DNA from: Micromonospora halotolerans
Lineage (GTDB): Bacteria > Actinomycetota > Actinomycetes > Mycobacteriales > Micromonosporaceae
Assembly (NCBI RefSeq): GCF_032108445.1
Contig: NZ_CP134876.1
Span: 4,712,001 to 4,776,000 of the forward strand
Direction of reading: 5' to 3'
DNA: 64,000 nucleotides
Positions 32,576-42,137 of the stretch are shown here, one piece after another. The first letter of the stretch is position 1. The number at the start of each line of letters is the position of its first letter. Below the pieces are notes generated by a model. That model saw only the letters and a list, made by a program, of their open reading frames with translations, was not told the origin of the DNA and did no database searches. The position numbers and the translations under genes were made by a program.

Positions 32576-33268
32576 ATGGAACCTCAGCGCGTACCACTGC
32601 TCGCCGGCCTGGTCGTGCTGCTCGCGGCGGCCTGCACGGCGACCGACCACGACGGCGCGACCCCGACGACCGCGCCGGCACCGGCCGCCGCCACCACCGC
32701 CGCCGCGACCACGCCCGCCGCCACCCCGCCCGCGCCCACCAGCGCGGCGTCCGTCGAGGGCGCCTGGCGGGTGACCTACGACTGGGCGATGCCCGGCACG
32801 CCCGCCCGGGTGACGCACCAGGTCCGGGTGCCGGTCACCCCGGCGCCCGGGGCGCCGCTGCCGGTCCTGGTCGAGGTGCGGGTCGGGGACCATCCGACCG
32901 AGGGGTTCAGCCGGATCACGTTCGCCTTCCGCGGCCCGACGCCGTCCTACCAGGTCGGCTACGTCCCGCAGGTGTGGACGGAGGGCCGCGGGGCGCCCGT
33001 CGAACTGCCCGGCACGGCGTACCTGTCGGTGCGCTTCGACCCGGCGCAGGCGCACGACGCCCGCGGCGCCGGCACGGCCGTCCTGCCGCCGGCACGGATC
33101 GGCTATCCGACCCTGCGCGGCTGGGCCGCGGCCGGCGACTTCGAGGGTCACCTCAGCTTCGGACTCGGGCTCCGGCCCCCGGCCGGCGGGACGCTGCCGG
33201 TGCGGCTGGGCGAGGCGACCCGCACCGACGGCACCCACGTCGTGGCGGTCGACGTGCGACGCGGCTGA
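32576..33268 (+). CDS. Putative lipoprotein, family not recognised
   Basis: 230 residues. The signal peptide ends in lipobox LAAAC (Cys20), followed by a Thr/Ala/Pro-rich linker to about residue 58. A folded domain opens with VEGAWRVTYDWAMPG and contains many beta-type segments. It is followed by a strong bidirectional terminator. I recognise no family; surface-anchored by prediction. Confidence 0.75.
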   Translation: MEPQRVPLLAGLVVLLAAACTATDHDGATPTTAPAPAAATTAAATTPAATPPAPTSAASVEGAWRVTYDWAMPGTPARVTHQVRVPVTPAPGAPLPVLVEVRVGDHPTEGFSRITFAFRGPTPSYQVGYVPQVWTEGRGAPVELPGTAYLSVRFDPAQAHDARGAGTAVLPPARIGYPTLRGWAAAGDFEGHLSFGLGLRPPAGGTLPVRLGEATRTDGTHVVAVDVRRG

Positions 33269-33278
33269 CGCGCGCGGT

Positions 33279-33312
33279 CCGGCCGCGCCGGCCCGGTGGC
33301 CGGCGCGGTCGG
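33279..33312. terminator. 15-bp bidirectional terminator
   Basis: CCGGCCGCGCCGGCC-type arm (33279-33293), a CGGT loop, and its complement (33298-33312) with one G-U pair, between the convergent lipoprotein gene and the small gene at 33324. Confidence 0.75.
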
Positions 33313-33323
33313 GGGCACGTGGG

Positions 33324-33599
33324 TCAGCCGACCTCGCCGCGGACGATGGCCACCGCGACGCGGCAGAACTCGTCCATGTCCGGGTTGAACCCGGCGGCGA
33401 TGTCCGGGTGCAGCCCGGCGCGGGTCTCGTCGAGCAGCCGGCGGCAGACCTCCTCCACGGGCTCATCCGCGTAGTCGGCGCGGACCCGGTCGGCGGCCGC
33501 CTGCAGGGCCGAGGTCAGCTGTTCCTCCAACGGGCCGCGCAGCTTCTGCTGCACAGGATCGAGCCCGCTCGGGTCGAGCGTGACATGTGGCTCCGGCAT
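33324..33599 (-). CDS. Small acidic protein, function unknown
   Basis: 91 residues, predicted helical and acidic, opening MPEPHVTLDPSGLDPVQQKL and ending with FCRVAVAIVRGEV. There is no signal peptide and no recognised domain. It begins 47 bases after the stop of the next upstream gene on the same strand (33647-34078), so the two probably form an operon. Confidence 0.65.
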   Translation of the reverse strand: MPEPHVTLDPSGLDPVQQKLRGPLEEQLTSALQAAADRVRADYADEPVEEVCRRLLDETRAGLHPDIAAGFNPDMDEFCRVAVAIVRGEVG

Positions 33600-33646
33600 C
33601 GGCGCTCCCTTCGTCGGCGACCGCGGTACCCCACCGCGGTCGTCGG

Positions 33647-34078
33647 TCAAACCATCGTCGGTACGGCCGCCACCCGGACCTGGTACGAGAAGTCCTCGGC
33701 GGGCTCCTCGACGTAGGACAGCCGGCGGATCTGCCGGTCGTCCGACCACAGGGCGACGTCGACCAGCACCCCGAGGTGGGCCAGGCCGATGTTCGCCACC
33801 CGCTTCTTGTCCTGGAGCACCGCGCAGACCCCGCCCACCAGCGTGCTGGCGTCGGAGGTGCGGTGCCCGGGCGGGCAGCGCAGGGTCACGTCCACCTCGA
33901 CCGGACCGGTGAGCGGGGTCCACCCCGTGCGCTGGGCCGCCGTGCAGGCGGCCTGGAGCAGGGCGCGGACCCTCGTCGCCTGCCGGTGCCCGGCGGCGAA
34001 GATGGACAGGGCCTCGGTCTTGACCGGGGGCAGGCCGCTCACCTCGAACGTCAGGGCGAGAGCGCGGGTGTCCTGCAC
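33647..34078 (-). CDS. Small protein with RusA-like sequence pattern, unknown
   Basis: 143 residues from GTG 34078, chosen because a GAGGAGG site lies seven bases upstream. I do not recognise a family firmly. The pattern VEVDVTLRCPPGHRTSDAST, a helix, then LVDVALWSDDRQIRRLSYVE resembles RusA-type Holliday-junction resolvases. Those have a DxDN motif, a helix and a strand ending in DDxQI. Here the first acidic motif is altered (DAST), so activity is doubtful. It shares an operon with the small acidic protein. Confidence 0.6.
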   Translation of the reverse strand: MQDTRALALTFEVSGLPPVKTEALSIFAAGHRQATRVRALLQAACTAAQRTGWTPLTGPVEVDVTLRCPPGHRTSDASTLVGGVCAVLQDKKRVANIGLAHLGVLVDVALWSDDRQIRRLSYVEEPAEDFSYQVRVAAVPTMV

Positions 34079-34260
34079 GACGGCACCTCCTCGTGGGGAT
34101 CCTGCCCAATCGGTGGAGCCGCAGAAGGGAGTTCGCGCGAGAACCAACCGATCGGACGGGCTGGGGGTCGGCCGGAGGCGTATCGACTTCGACGGCGACG
34201 CGCTGGCTGCGGAGCTACCGAAACGCTAGTCCACCGGGCGCACGCCGGGTAGCTCGCCGC

Positions 34261-34965
34261 TCACGGAGTGGGACGGGTCGGGAAGGCGCAGAACTCGTTC
34301 CCCTCCGGGTCGGCCAGCACCCACCAGGCCGTCGCCGGGGTGGGCTCGCGCAGCAGGGTCGCCCCGGCCGCGATGAGCGCGGTCACCTCCGGACCGGTCA
34401 GCTGGACGTCCCAGTGGACCCGGTTCTTCACCCGCTTGCGCTCCGGCACCGGGTCGAAGACCCAGTGGTCCCAGGGGAAGCCCGCCGCGCCGACCACCGA
34501 AGCGGCGCCCTCGGCGGTGGTCTCCACCCGGCCGCCGGTCACCCGCGCCCACCAGTTGGCCTGGGCCACCGGGTCGGCGCTGTCCACCACCAGCTCGAAC
34601 ACGCCCGGCCGGGCGCCCTCCCGCGGCGCGAACGCGCAGAACTGGTTGCCCTCCGGGTCGGCCAGCACCCACCAGCTGATCTCCGCGTCCGGCTCACGGA
34701 CCAGGCGTGCACCGGCCGCCAGCAGCGCGGCCGGCTCCGGATCGGCCAGCCGCAGATCGAGGTGGACCCGCGTCTTCCCGGTGCGCGGCTCGGGCACCGT
34801 GTTGACCCAGATCGACTCGGCGTCGGACGCGGCGCCGCGGGGATCGATCCGGGTGTCGCCGTCGCCCGTGTCGACCAACTCCCCGTCGAGGATGCCGGCC
34901 CAGAAGCCGCCGAGGCGGTGGGCGTCGGCCGCGTCCATGCAGACGTCCTTGAAGCTCGCGATCAT
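34261..34965 (-). CDS. Two-domain VOC (glyoxalase/bleomycin-resistance fold) protein
   Basis: 234 residues made of two VOC half-units (about 1-118 and 120-234). Each closes with the same string, WWVLADPEGN(Q/E)FCAF, so the gene arose by internal duplication. Metal-ligand positions VHLDL and VHWDV are seen in the two halves. Such glyoxalase-like proteins bind or modify small molecules; the substrate is unknown. It is divergent from the sugar importer operon, with 239 bases between. Confidence 0.85.
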   Translation of the reverse strand: MIASFKDVCMDAADAHRLGGFWAGILDGELVDTGDGDTRIDPRGAASDAESIWVNTVPEPRTGKTRVHLDLRLADPEPAALLAAGARLVREPDAEISWWVLADPEGNQFCAFAPREGARPGVFELVVDSADPVAQANWWARVTGGRVETTAEGAASVVGAAGFPWDHWVFDPVPERKRVKNRVHWDVQLTGPEVTALIAAGATLLREPTPATAWWVLADPEGNEFCAFPTRPTP

Positions 34966-35204
34966 CCGGCCATTCTGCCGCCCGGGTCGGACATCCACGG
35001 GAGCGCCGCGGCCCGTGAGCCGTCCCACCGTGCCCACTGTCGTGTCCGTCTCGTGACCGTCAGGTTTCGCAGCGTCGCAGGCCGGGCACTGTCCGGCCCA
35101 CGAAACGTCCCGGGACGCCCGCCCGACCACGGTGCCCCGACGTCTCGCCGTGCGCCGGGGCACGGGTGACTCCCCGGTTCTTCGCCGAAGAAAGGGGGAG
35201 GGCG

Positions 35205-36491
35205 ATGACGGCAGACCCCGACACGGCCCCACGGAGGCGTCCGGCCCGGCGTGCGGCGGCGGCAGCCGCCGCACTCGCGTTGGTGGCCCCGCTGGCCGCC
35301 TGCGGTTCGGACGGCGGGGGCGGCACACCCACCATCAACCTGTACTACCCGCCCGAGCAGAACCTGCAGAAGGTCGTCGACGACTGCAACGCCCAGGCCC
35401 AGGGGCGCTACCGGATCGCCTACCGGGTGCTGCCGCGGCAGGCCGACGAACAGCGGGTGCAGATGGTGCGCCGGCTCGCGGCGCGGGACAGCGGGATGGA
35501 CCTGCTGGGCCTCGACGTCACCTGGACCCAGGAGTTCGCCAGCGCCAAGTGGATCCGGGAGTGGATCGGCCAGGACAAGTCCGAGGTCGAGCGGGGCACC
35601 CTCAACGGCCCGCTGGACACCGCCCGCTATGAGGGCAGGCTCTACGCCGCGCCGAAGAACACCAACGTGCAGCTGCTCTGGTACCGCAGTGACCTGGTGC
35701 CGGAGCCGCCGAAGAGCTGGGACGAGATGATCTCCGCCGCCCAGCAGCTCAAGCAGCAGGGCAAGCCCTACCAGGTGCTCACCATGGGGGCCCAGTACGA
35801 GGGCCTGGTCGTCCTCTACAACACCCTGGCGGAGAGCGCGGGCGGGAAGGTCCTCAGCGACGACGGCAAGAAGGCCGTGATGGACGAGGGCACGGTGCGG
35901 GCGCTCGACCAGTTGAAGAAGTTCGCCACCTCGGGCGTGACCTCGCCGTCGTTCACCAACGCCACCGAGGACCCGGTCCGGCTGGAGTTCCAGTCCGGCT
36001 CCGGCGCCTTCCAGGTCAACTGGCCGTTCGTGTATCCGGCCATGCAGGAGGCCAACCCGGAGCTGGCGCAGAAGGTGAAGTGGGCGCGGGTGCCAGGCAT
36101 CGACGCGAACACCCCGAGCAAGGTCACCATCGGCGGGGTGAACATGGCGGTCAGCTCCTACTCGAAGCACCCGACGGAGTCCTTCGAGGCGGCGAAGTGC
36201 ATCCGCGACGCCGAGCACCAGAAGTTCTCCGCGGTCAACGACGGGGTGCCGCCCACCATCGAGGCGGTCTACGCCGACCCGGAGATGGACAAGGCGTACC
36301 CGATGAAGGAGACCATCCTGGAGGAGCTGAAGGAGCCGGCGGTCCGGCCGCTGACCCCGGCGTACCAGAGCATCTCCACGGTCATGTCGGCGATCCTGTC
36401 GCCGCCGTCGGCGATCCGGCCCGAGCAGACCGCGAACGAGCTGCGCGACGCCATCGCCGACGCGCTCGAATCGAAGGGGGTCCTGCCATGA
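35205..36491 (+). CDS. Sugar ABC transporter substrate-binding lipoprotein, LpqY-like
   Basis: 428 residues, family-1 extracellular solute-binding protein. The signal peptide ends in lipobox LAAC (Cys33), followed by a Gly-rich linker. The fold motifs INLYYPPEQN, LDLLGLDVTWTQEF-type and PFVYPAMQ match trehalose/maltose-type binding proteins. AAAGGGGGAGGG before ATG 35205 supports the start. It heads an operon with two permeases and a dedicated ATPase, the arrangement of the mycobacterial trehalose importer LpqY-SugABC. Trehalose is therefore the leading guess, inferred from layout. Confidence 0.85.
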   Translation: MTADPDTAPRRRPARRAAAAAAALALVAPLAACGSDGGGGTPTINLYYPPEQNLQKVVDDCNAQAQGRYRIAYRVLPRQADEQRVQMVRRLAARDSGMDLLGLDVTWTQEFASAKWIREWIGQDKSEVERGTLNGPLDTARYEGRLYAAPKNTNVQLLWYRSDLVPEPPKSWDEMISAAQQLKQQGKPYQVLTMGAQYEGLVVLYNTLAESAGGKVLSDDGKKAVMDEGTVRALDQLKKFATSGVTSPSFTNATEDPVRLEFQSGSGAFQVNWPFVYPAMQEANPELAQKVKWARVPGIDANTPSKVTIGGVNMAVSSYSKHPTESFEAAKCIRDAEHQKFSAVNDGVPPTIEAVYADPEMDKAYPMKETILEELKEPAVRPLTPAYQSISTVMSAILSPPSAIRPEQTANELRDAIADALESKGVLP

Positions 36492-37483
36492 GCGTCAACG
36501 CCACGCCCGCCGGCGCGGACGTCGCGGCGGACGCCGAGCGGTCCGCCGGCCGGCACGCCGCCGTGCCCGCCCAGCGGGCCCACCGCCGGACGAAGCCGCC
36601 GCTGAGTGAGAACAAGCGCGCCGAGCGGCGCCTCGGCTGGCTGCTGTGCGCGCCGGCCGCGCTGGTCATGGTGCTGGTCACCGCCTACCCGATCCTCTAC
36701 TCGGTCTGGCTGTCGCTGCAGCGCTTCGACCTGCGCTTCCCCGACGAGCGCGAGTTCGTCGGGCTGGAGAACTACGTCACCGTGCTGACCAACCAGTTCT
36801 GGTGGACGGCGTTCGGGGTGACCGCCCTGATCACCGTGGTGACCGTGGTGGTCGAGCTGGTGCTCGGCATGGGCCTGGCGCTGATCATGCACCGGACGCT
36901 GGTCGGCCGGGGCATCGTCCGCACCGCGGCGCTGATCCCGTACGGCATCGTCACGGTGGTCGCGGCCTTCTCCTGGCGGTACGCCTGGACGCCCGGCACC
37001 GGCTACCTGGCCAACCTGTTCGACGGCAGCGCCCCGCTGACCGAGCGGGCCAGCTCGCTGGCGATCATCATGCTGGCCGAGATCTGGAAGACCACCCCGT
37101 TCATGGCGCTGCTGCTCATGGCCGGGCTGGCGCTGGTGCCGGAGGACCTGCTCAAGGCCGCCTCCACCGACGGCGCGACGGCCTGGCAGCGGTTCACCAA
37201 GGTGATGCTGCCGGTGATGAAGCCGGCCATCCTGGTCGCCCTGCTGTTCCGCACCCTGGACGCGTTCCGGGTGTTCGACAACATCTTCGTGCTCACCGCC
37301 GGCGGCAACGAGACCTCGTCGGTGTCGATGCTCGCCTACAACAACCTGATCCGGGGGTTGAACCTCGGCATCGGCTCCACCATGTCGGTGCTGATCTTCC
37401 TCACCGTGGCGATCATCGCGTTCGTGTTCGTGAAGCTGTTCGGCACCGCTGCCCCGGGCAGCGACGACGGGGAGAGGCGCTGA
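36488..37483 (+). CDS. Sugar ABC transporter permease, SugA-like
   Basis: 331 residues. A charged, disordered N-terminal stretch of about 45 residues precedes six membrane helices; the EAA loop is [20 protein letters not shown]. The ATG overlaps the preceding stop (ATGA). It is unlike the two NgcF-type permeases earlier in the window and belongs to a different importer lineage. It forms the channel with the next gene. Confidence 0.9.
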   Translation: MSVNATPAGADVAADAERSAGRHAAVPAQRAHRRTKPPLSENKRAERRLGWLLCAPAALVMVLVTAYPILYSVWLSLQRFDLRFPDEREFVGLENYVTVLTNQFWWTAFGVTALITVVTVVVELVLGMGLALIMHRTLVGRGIVRTAALIPYGIVTVVAAFSWRYAWTPGTGYLANLFDGSAPLTERASSLAIIMLAEIWKTTPFMALLLMAGLALVPEDLLKAASTDGATAWQRFTKVMLPVMKPAILVALLFRTLDAFRVFDNIFVLTAGGNETSSVSMLAYNNLIRGLNLGIGSTMSVLIFLTVAIIAFVFVKLFGTAAPGSDDGERR

Positions 37484-37487
37484 GAAG

Positions 37488-38324
37488 ATGGCCGTCGAAA
37501 CCACCCCACGGGCGAAGGTGCGCTGGGGCCTGCTGGACCTCATCGTGGTCGTCTTCGCGCTGGTGCCGGTGCTCTGGATCGCCTCGCTGTCGTTCAAGAC
37601 CCCGGCCACCCTCACCGACGGGAAGTTCTGGCCCCGGGAGTGGACGCTGGACAACTACCGGACGATCTTCGACACCGACCAGTTCGTCCGGGCCCTGGTC
37701 AACTCCATCGGCATCGCGCTGATCGCCACCCTGATCGCGGTGGTGCTGGGCGCGATGGCCGCGTACGCGATCTCCCGGCTGGACTTCCCCGGCAAGAAGC
37801 TGCTGGTCGGGGTGTCCCTGCTGATCGCCATGTTCCCGCAGGTGTCGCTGGTGTCGCCGCTGTTCGAGATCGAGCGCCAGCTCGGCCTCTTCGACACCTG
37901 GCCGGGGCTGATCCTGCCGTACATCACCTTCGCCCTGCCGCTGGCGATCTACACGCTCTCGGCGTTCTTCAAGCAGATCCCGTGGGACCTGGAGAAGGCG
38001 GCGAAGATGGACGGCGCCACCCAGGGCCAGGCGTTCCGGCGGGTGATCGCCCCGCTGGCCGCGCCGGGGCTGTTCACCACGGCCATCCTGGTCTTCATCT
38101 TCTGCTGGAACGACTTCCTGTTCGCCATCACGCTCACCTCGACCGAGCGGTCCCGCACGGTCCCGGTGGCCCTGCAGTTCTTCACCGGCGAGTCGCAGTT
38201 CGAGGACCCCACCGGGGCGATCTGCGCCGCCGCCGTGGTGATCACCATTCCGATCATCCTGTTCGTGCTCTTCTTCCAGCGCCGCATCGTCTCCGGTCTG
38301 ACCTCCGGCGCAGTCAAGGGATAG
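37488..38324 (+). CDS. Sugar ABC transporter permease, SugB-like
   Basis: 278 residues with six membrane helices; the EAA loop is [20 protein letters not shown], and the C-terminus [17 protein letters not shown] is typical of MalG-type subunits. It starts four bases after the previous stop, in a tight operon. Partner of the SugA-like permease and the SugC-like ATPase. Confidence 0.9.
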   Translation: MAVETTPRAKVRWGLLDLIVVVFALVPVLWIASLSFKTPATLTDGKFWPREWTLDNYRTIFDTDQFVRALVNSIGIALIATLIAVVLGAMAAYAISRLDFPGKKLLVGVSLLIAMFPQVSLVSPLFEIERQLGLFDTWPGLILPYITFALPLAIYTLSAFFKQIPWDLEKAAKMDGATQGQAFRRVIAPLAAPGLFTTAILVFIFCWNDFLFAITLTSTERSRTVPVALQFFTGESQFEDPTGAICAAAVVITIPIILFVLFFQRRIVSGLTSGAVKG

Positions 38325-38335
38325 GTGGTGTTGTC

Positions 38336-39544
38336 ATGGCCGACATCGTGCTGGACAAGGTGAGCAAGCGGTTCCCGGACGGGACCACCGCCGTGCGGGA
38401 CGTCGACCTGGAGATCGCCGACGGCGAGTTCGTGATCCTGGTCGGGCCCTCCGGCTGCGGGAAGTCCACCACGCTGAACATGATCGCCGGGCTGGAGGAC
38501 ATCAGCTCCGGGGAGCTGCGCATCGCGGGGGAGCGGGTCAACGACAAGGCGCCCCGGGACCGGGACATCGCCATGGTCTTCCAGTCCTACGCCCTCTACC
38601 CGAACATGACCGTCCGGGAGAACATGGCCTTCCCGCTGCGGCTGGCGAAGCTGGACAAGGAGACCATCCACCAGAAGGTGGAGGAGGCCGCGAAGGTCCT
38701 GGAGCTGACCCCGCTGCTGGACCGCAAGCCCGCCAACCTCTCCGGCGGGCAGCGGCAGCGGGTGGCCATGGGACGGGCGATCGTGCGGCAGCCCAAGGCG
38801 TTCCTCATGGACGAGCCGCTGTCCAACCTGGACGCGAAGCTGCGGGTGCAGATGCGCACCGTGGTGTCCCGGCTGCAGAAGCAGCTCGGCACCACCACCG
38901 TCTACGTCACCCACGACCAGACCGAGGCCATGACCCTCGGCGACCGTGTGGTGATCATGCGGGGTGGCGCGGTGCAGCAGGTCGGCCCGCCGCAGGAGCT
39001 GTACGACCACCCCCGCAACCTCTTCGTGGCCGGGTTCATCGGCTCCCCGTCGATGAACTTCCTGCACGCCGCCGTCGAGGACGGGCACCTGCGCACGGCG
39101 CTGGGCGACGTGCCGATCGGGGACCGGGTACGCCGGCAGCTCGACGGCGCCGACGCCCCGCGCGAGCTGATCCTCGGCATCCGTCCGGAGCACTTCGAGG
39201 ACACCGTGCTGATCGACGACGAGACCCGCCGCCGGGGCGTGGAGTTCGAGGCGCCGGTCGACATCGTCGAGTCGATGGGCTCGGACAAGTACGTGTACTT
39301 CACCGTCGAGGGGGAGCGGGCCAGCGCCGCCGAGCTGGAGGAACTGGCGGCCGACGCGGGCGCCGCGGACTTCACCGGGACGGGGTCGAGCCTGGTCACC
39401 CGGCTGTCGGCCGAGTCCCCGGTGCGGGAGGGCGAGCCGCGGCGGGTCTGGTTCAACCTGGAGAAGATCCACCTGTTCGACCCGTCCACCGGGCGGAACC
39501 TCACCCTGCACGAGGGGCGGGCGTCCGGCGCGCTGGCCGACTGA
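38336..39544 (+). CDS. Sugar ABC transporter ATPase, SugC/MsiK/UgpC-type
   Basis: 402 residues. Walker A is GPSGCGKST (37-45), the Q-loop is VFQSYALYP, the signature is LSGGQ (135-139) and Walker B is AFLMDEP (155-161), followed by D-loop SNLDAK and the switch histidine in YVTHD. A TOBE regulatory domain follows (about 235-400), as in MalK/MsiK. It could also energise the two importers in this window that lack an ATPase; that is inference. Last gene of the operon, followed by a strong terminator. Confidence 0.92.
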   Translation: MADIVLDKVSKRFPDGTTAVRDVDLEIADGEFVILVGPSGCGKSTTLNMIAGLEDISSGELRIAGERVNDKAPRDRDIAMVFQSYALYPNMTVRENMAFPLRLAKLDKETIHQKVEEAAKVLELTPLLDRKPANLSGGQRQRVAMGRAIVRQPKAFLMDEPLSNLDAKLRVQMRTVVSRLQKQLGTTTVYVTHDQTEAMTLGDRVVIMRGGAVQQVGPPQELYDHPRNLFVAGFIGSPSMNFLHAAVEDGHLRTALGDVPIGDRVRRQLDGADAPRELILGIRPEHFEDTVLIDDETRRRGVEFEAPVDIVESMGSDKYVYFTVEGERASAAELEELAADAGAADFTGTGSSLVTRLSAESPVREGEPRRVWFNLEKIHLFDPSTGRNLTLHEGRASGALAD

Positions 39545-39549
39545 GCGGC

Positions 39550-39584
39550 ACCGGGCCGGTGGGCGGGGGGCCCACCGGCCCGGT
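39550..39584. terminator. Perfect 15-bp bidirectional terminator
   Basis: ACCGGGCCGGTGGGC, loop GGGGG, then its exact complement, between the importer ATPase gene and the convergent AlkZ-like gene. Confidence 0.85.
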
Positions 39585-39591
39585 CGCGCCG

Positions 39592-40695
39592 TTACCAGGT
39601 CAGCCGCAGCGGCAGCCCGAGGAAGGCGGCGTAGCCCGCGAGGGCCGACTCGACGCGGGTCCGCAGCGCGGCGTCGAACGGGGTCAACTGCCGCACGGTC
39701 ACGGTGACCGCCCGCTTGCCGACGGTCCGCTTCCAGGTGCCGACCGTCCGGCCGCCACGCACCACCGTGGCCTGGAAGATCCCGTTGTTGCCGGGGACGA
39801 CGGCGTTCATGTGCGCCGGATCGAGCATGAGCGACCGGTCCTTGTAGCCCAGCAGGTACTCGTCGAAGCCGGGCAGGGTGTGCACATCGTCGACCGGCGC
39901 GCGGGGCGCGTCGAGCAGGGCGGCGTCCACCACGGCCGGCACGCCGTCCACCTCGACCGGCGCGAGCGCCTCGCCGGCCGCCACGATGCCCCGGGTGGCG
40001 TCGGTGACCGTGAGGCCGGTCCACCGGGCCAGCTCGTGCCGGGTCACCGGCCCGTGGCCACGGACGTAGCGGTGGGCGAGCAGGCCGAGCGCCTCGTCGC
40101 GTTCGGGGCGGTGCGGATCCGGCGCCCACTCGTCCAGCAGCACGAACGTCTGTTCGGTGCCCACGTGCGGGGCGATGCAGGTGACGCCGCGCTGGCTCGC
40201 GTACCAGAGCATGTGGTAGCCGCGCTGGCCGGTGGTGTCGAGGCCGGCGCCGCGCAGCGTGTCCAGGCACTCGGCCCGGCTGAGTCGGCCCCCGCCCGCG
40301 AGCGCCGCGCCCAGCACCTCGGCGGCGCGGTCCGCGTCGGTGTCGGCCAGGCCGAGCTGCGCCCACCGGCCGGCCACGCCGGACAGCGTCCGGACACCGG
40401 TCACCTCCAGCATCCAGCGGGCGTCGCGGGGCGGCACCAGGTGCACCGTGCCCCGCATGGGCCAGGTGCGCAGCGCCTCGCGCCGCTCCAGCGCCGCGCG
40501 CACGTCGTCCTGGGTCCGGCCGGGCAGGCGTACGCCGAGGGACCACAGGCCGCTCGCCGCGTCCTGGGCCTGCATGGCGCCGAACCACTCGACCACCTCC
40601 GCCACGCTGTCGGGGCGCGCGGCCGGGTGCGGGCGCAGCAGCAGGCCGGTCATCCGCAGCGCCAGCGCCTCGGCACGGGTGAGGCGTACGGTCAC
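39592..40695 (-). CDS. Winged-helix (HTH_42) AlkZ-like DNA glycosylase family protein
   Basis: 367 residues of the winged-helix DNA-binding family that includes AlkZ/YcaQ, which removes alkylated or crosslinked bases. The catalytic-type QxQ motif is present in MQAQDAA (Gln42, Gln44). Other landmarks are TWPMRGTVHLVPPRDARWML and LPGFDEYLLGYKDRS. GTG 40695 is the start. Many actinobacteria carry several paralogues, one adjoining antibiotic clusters as self-resistance; no such cluster is here, so general repair is more likely. Confidence 0.85.
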   Translation of the reverse strand: MTVRLTRAEALALRMTGLLLRPHPAARPDSVAEVVEWFGAMQAQDAASGLWSLGVRLPGRTQDDVRAALERREALRTWPMRGTVHLVPPRDARWMLEVTGVRTLSGVAGRWAQLGLADTDADRAAEVLGAALAGGGRLSRAECLDTLRGAGLDTTGQRGYHMLWYASQRGVTCIAPHVGTEQTFVLLDEWAPDPHRPERDEALGLLAHRYVRGHGPVTRHELARWTGLTVTDATRGIVAAGEALAPVEVDGVPAVVDAALLDAPRAPVDDVHTLPGFDEYLLGYKDRSLMLDPAHMNAVVPGNNGIFQATVVRGGRTVGTWKRTVGKRAVTVTVRQLTPFDAALRTRVESALAGYAAFLGLPLRLTW

Positions 40696-40764
40696 GTGGG
40701 TGCTCCCGTCGTCGATGGACGGTCAGCATAGGTCGCGGGTGCGACGCTCCCAGGGGACCGACGA

Positions 40765-40796
40765 CCGGACGGGCGGGCCGAGGCCCACCCGTCCGG
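40765..40796. terminator. Hairpin terminator after the DUF2382 gene
   Basis: CCGGACGGGCGGGCC and GGCCCACCCGTCCGG form a 15-bp stem with one mismatch and a 2-base loop, 13 bases beyond the stop of the minus-strand gene. Confidence 0.7.
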
Positions 40797-40808
40797 GATG
40801 CCGTCGGG

Positions 40809-41537
40809 TCAGCGGTTGCGGCGTGCCCGCTCCGGCACGTCGGCGTCCACCAGCTCCCGGCGGACCTGCGCGTTGACCGGCTGCTCCTCGACGACCTCGT
40901 CCTTGTTCAGCCGGACCCGCTCGACCGGGACCTGGTCCTTGGCGACCACCGGGTGCTCGGCGCGCAGCTCCATCTCGCGCTGCTCCTCGCCGATGTCGGC
41001 CCGGACGTTGCCCCGGTCGGCGTCGAGGATCGGCTCGTGGACCACGGTCACCTCGTCGTGCTCGACCGGCACGGTGGTCTGGACGTTCTCCGTGACCACG
41101 CGCTTGCTCAGCCGCGCGGCGCCCGCCGGCTCGCTCTCGGTGCCGACCCGCAGCCGCTCCTCGGAGCGGGTCACCTCCGGCGCGCCCGGCTTCTGCTGCG
41201 GCGGAGGCCCGGCCTGCTCCCCGATCTGGTAGTGCCGGTAGAGCTGGGCGAGCTGGTCGGTGCTGAGCGGCTGGTTGGTGCCGGTCTCCACGCTGGGAGC
41301 GCTGCGCACGGTCGCCTTGTCGTACTGCACCTGAAGGCGGCCGTCCTGCTGCATCCGGGCCGCCTGGAGCGGTGCCATCGACTCGTGGTGGCCCATCACC
41401 CCGGTCTTCACGCTGACCCAGGTCGCCTCGCCGCTGGGATCGGCCCAGACCTGGCCCACGCTGCCGATCTTCGCGCCCGAGCGGTCCTGGACGTCCTGCC
41501 CGTACAGCGAGCGGACCTGCTGCTCTGTGAGTCGCAT
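40809..41537 (-). CDS. PRC-barrel and DUF2382 (YsnF/AvaK-type) stress protein
   Basis: 242 residues. An N-terminal PRC-barrel (about 1-80) has LYGQDVQDRSGAKIGSVGQV. A linker rich in Pro and Gln leads to a DUF2382 domain (about 130-235) with repeated charged strands such as RLSKRVVTENVQTTVPVEHD and QVPVERVRLNKDEV. Proteins of this design are often general-stress genes in actinobacteria. GGAAGGA just before the ATG is a good ribosome site. Divergent from the DUF4190 gene. Confidence 0.9.
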   Translation of the reverse strand: MRLTEQQVRSLYGQDVQDRSGAKIGSVGQVWADPSGEATWVSVKTGVMGHHESMAPLQAARMQQDGRLQVQYDKATVRSAPSVETGTNQPLSTDQLAQLYRHYQIGEQAGPPPQQKPGAPEVTRSEERLRVGTESEPAGAARLSKRVVTENVQTTVPVEHDEVTVVHEPILDADRGNVRADIGEEQREMELRAEHPVVAKDQVPVERVRLNKDEVVEEQPVNAQVRRELVDADVPERARRNR

Positions 41538-41725
41538 GGTGCGTCCTTCCTCTCGTGGGTCACCACCCGGGTCCCCGGCGGCGGCCCCGGCATTCCCCGG
41601 AACCGGGACGAATAGGAGGAGGAGGGGCAGTGGTGCCCGTAACGACCCGGATTGCGAGGAATGAGCGCCGCCGGAGCGGGGATGCGGCGTCGGGAAAACG
41701 ATGCGAGGAATGCGAGGTGTGGGTG

Positions 41726-42121
41726 ATGACAGCGTCCAGTGAACCGGCCCGGGGGGCCGGGCGGGCCACCACCGCCCGGCCGGCGGGCCCGTCCGGCGGG
41801 GCGAAGACCAGCGCCGCGGCCACCTTTGCGCTGGTCTTCGGCGTGGCAGGCCTGCTCAGCGTGCTCACCGCGATCCTGGCCTCGGTCGGGCTGCTGCTGG
41901 GGATCATCGGGATCATCCTGGGCATCTTCGGGCTGCGGATGAGCCGGCGTCCCGGCGTCACCGGGCGCGGGGTGGCCATCGGGGGCCTGGTGCTCAGCAT
42001 CCTGGCGGTGCTGATCGGGTTGGCCCTCGCCGCCGGCATCAGCACGTTCATCAACAACGAGCAGGCGGTGGACCGGCTGGAGAAGCGGGTGACCGACCTG
42101 CGGGACAAGCTCAACGACTGA
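41726..42121 (+). CDS. DUF4190-type small membrane protein
   Basis: 131 residues. An N-terminal Ala/Gly/Pro-rich stretch leads to two adjoining hydrophobic segments (about 35-65 and 75-105), with a glycine-rich turn containing GLRMSRRPGVTGRGVAIGGL. This is the hallmark of DUF4190. A short coiled tail ends LEKRVTDLRDKLND. ATG 41726 follows a GAGG site at nine bases; GTG 41723 is an alternative. Function unknown. Confidence 0.8.
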   Translation: MTASSEPARGAGRATTARPAGPSGGAKTSAAATFALVFGVAGLLSVLTAILASVGLLLGIIGIILGIFGLRMSRRPGVTGRGVAIGGLVLSILAVLIGLALAAGISTFINNEQAVDRLEKRVTDLRDKLND

Positions 42122-42137
42122 GCCCGGGAGAACCCCT

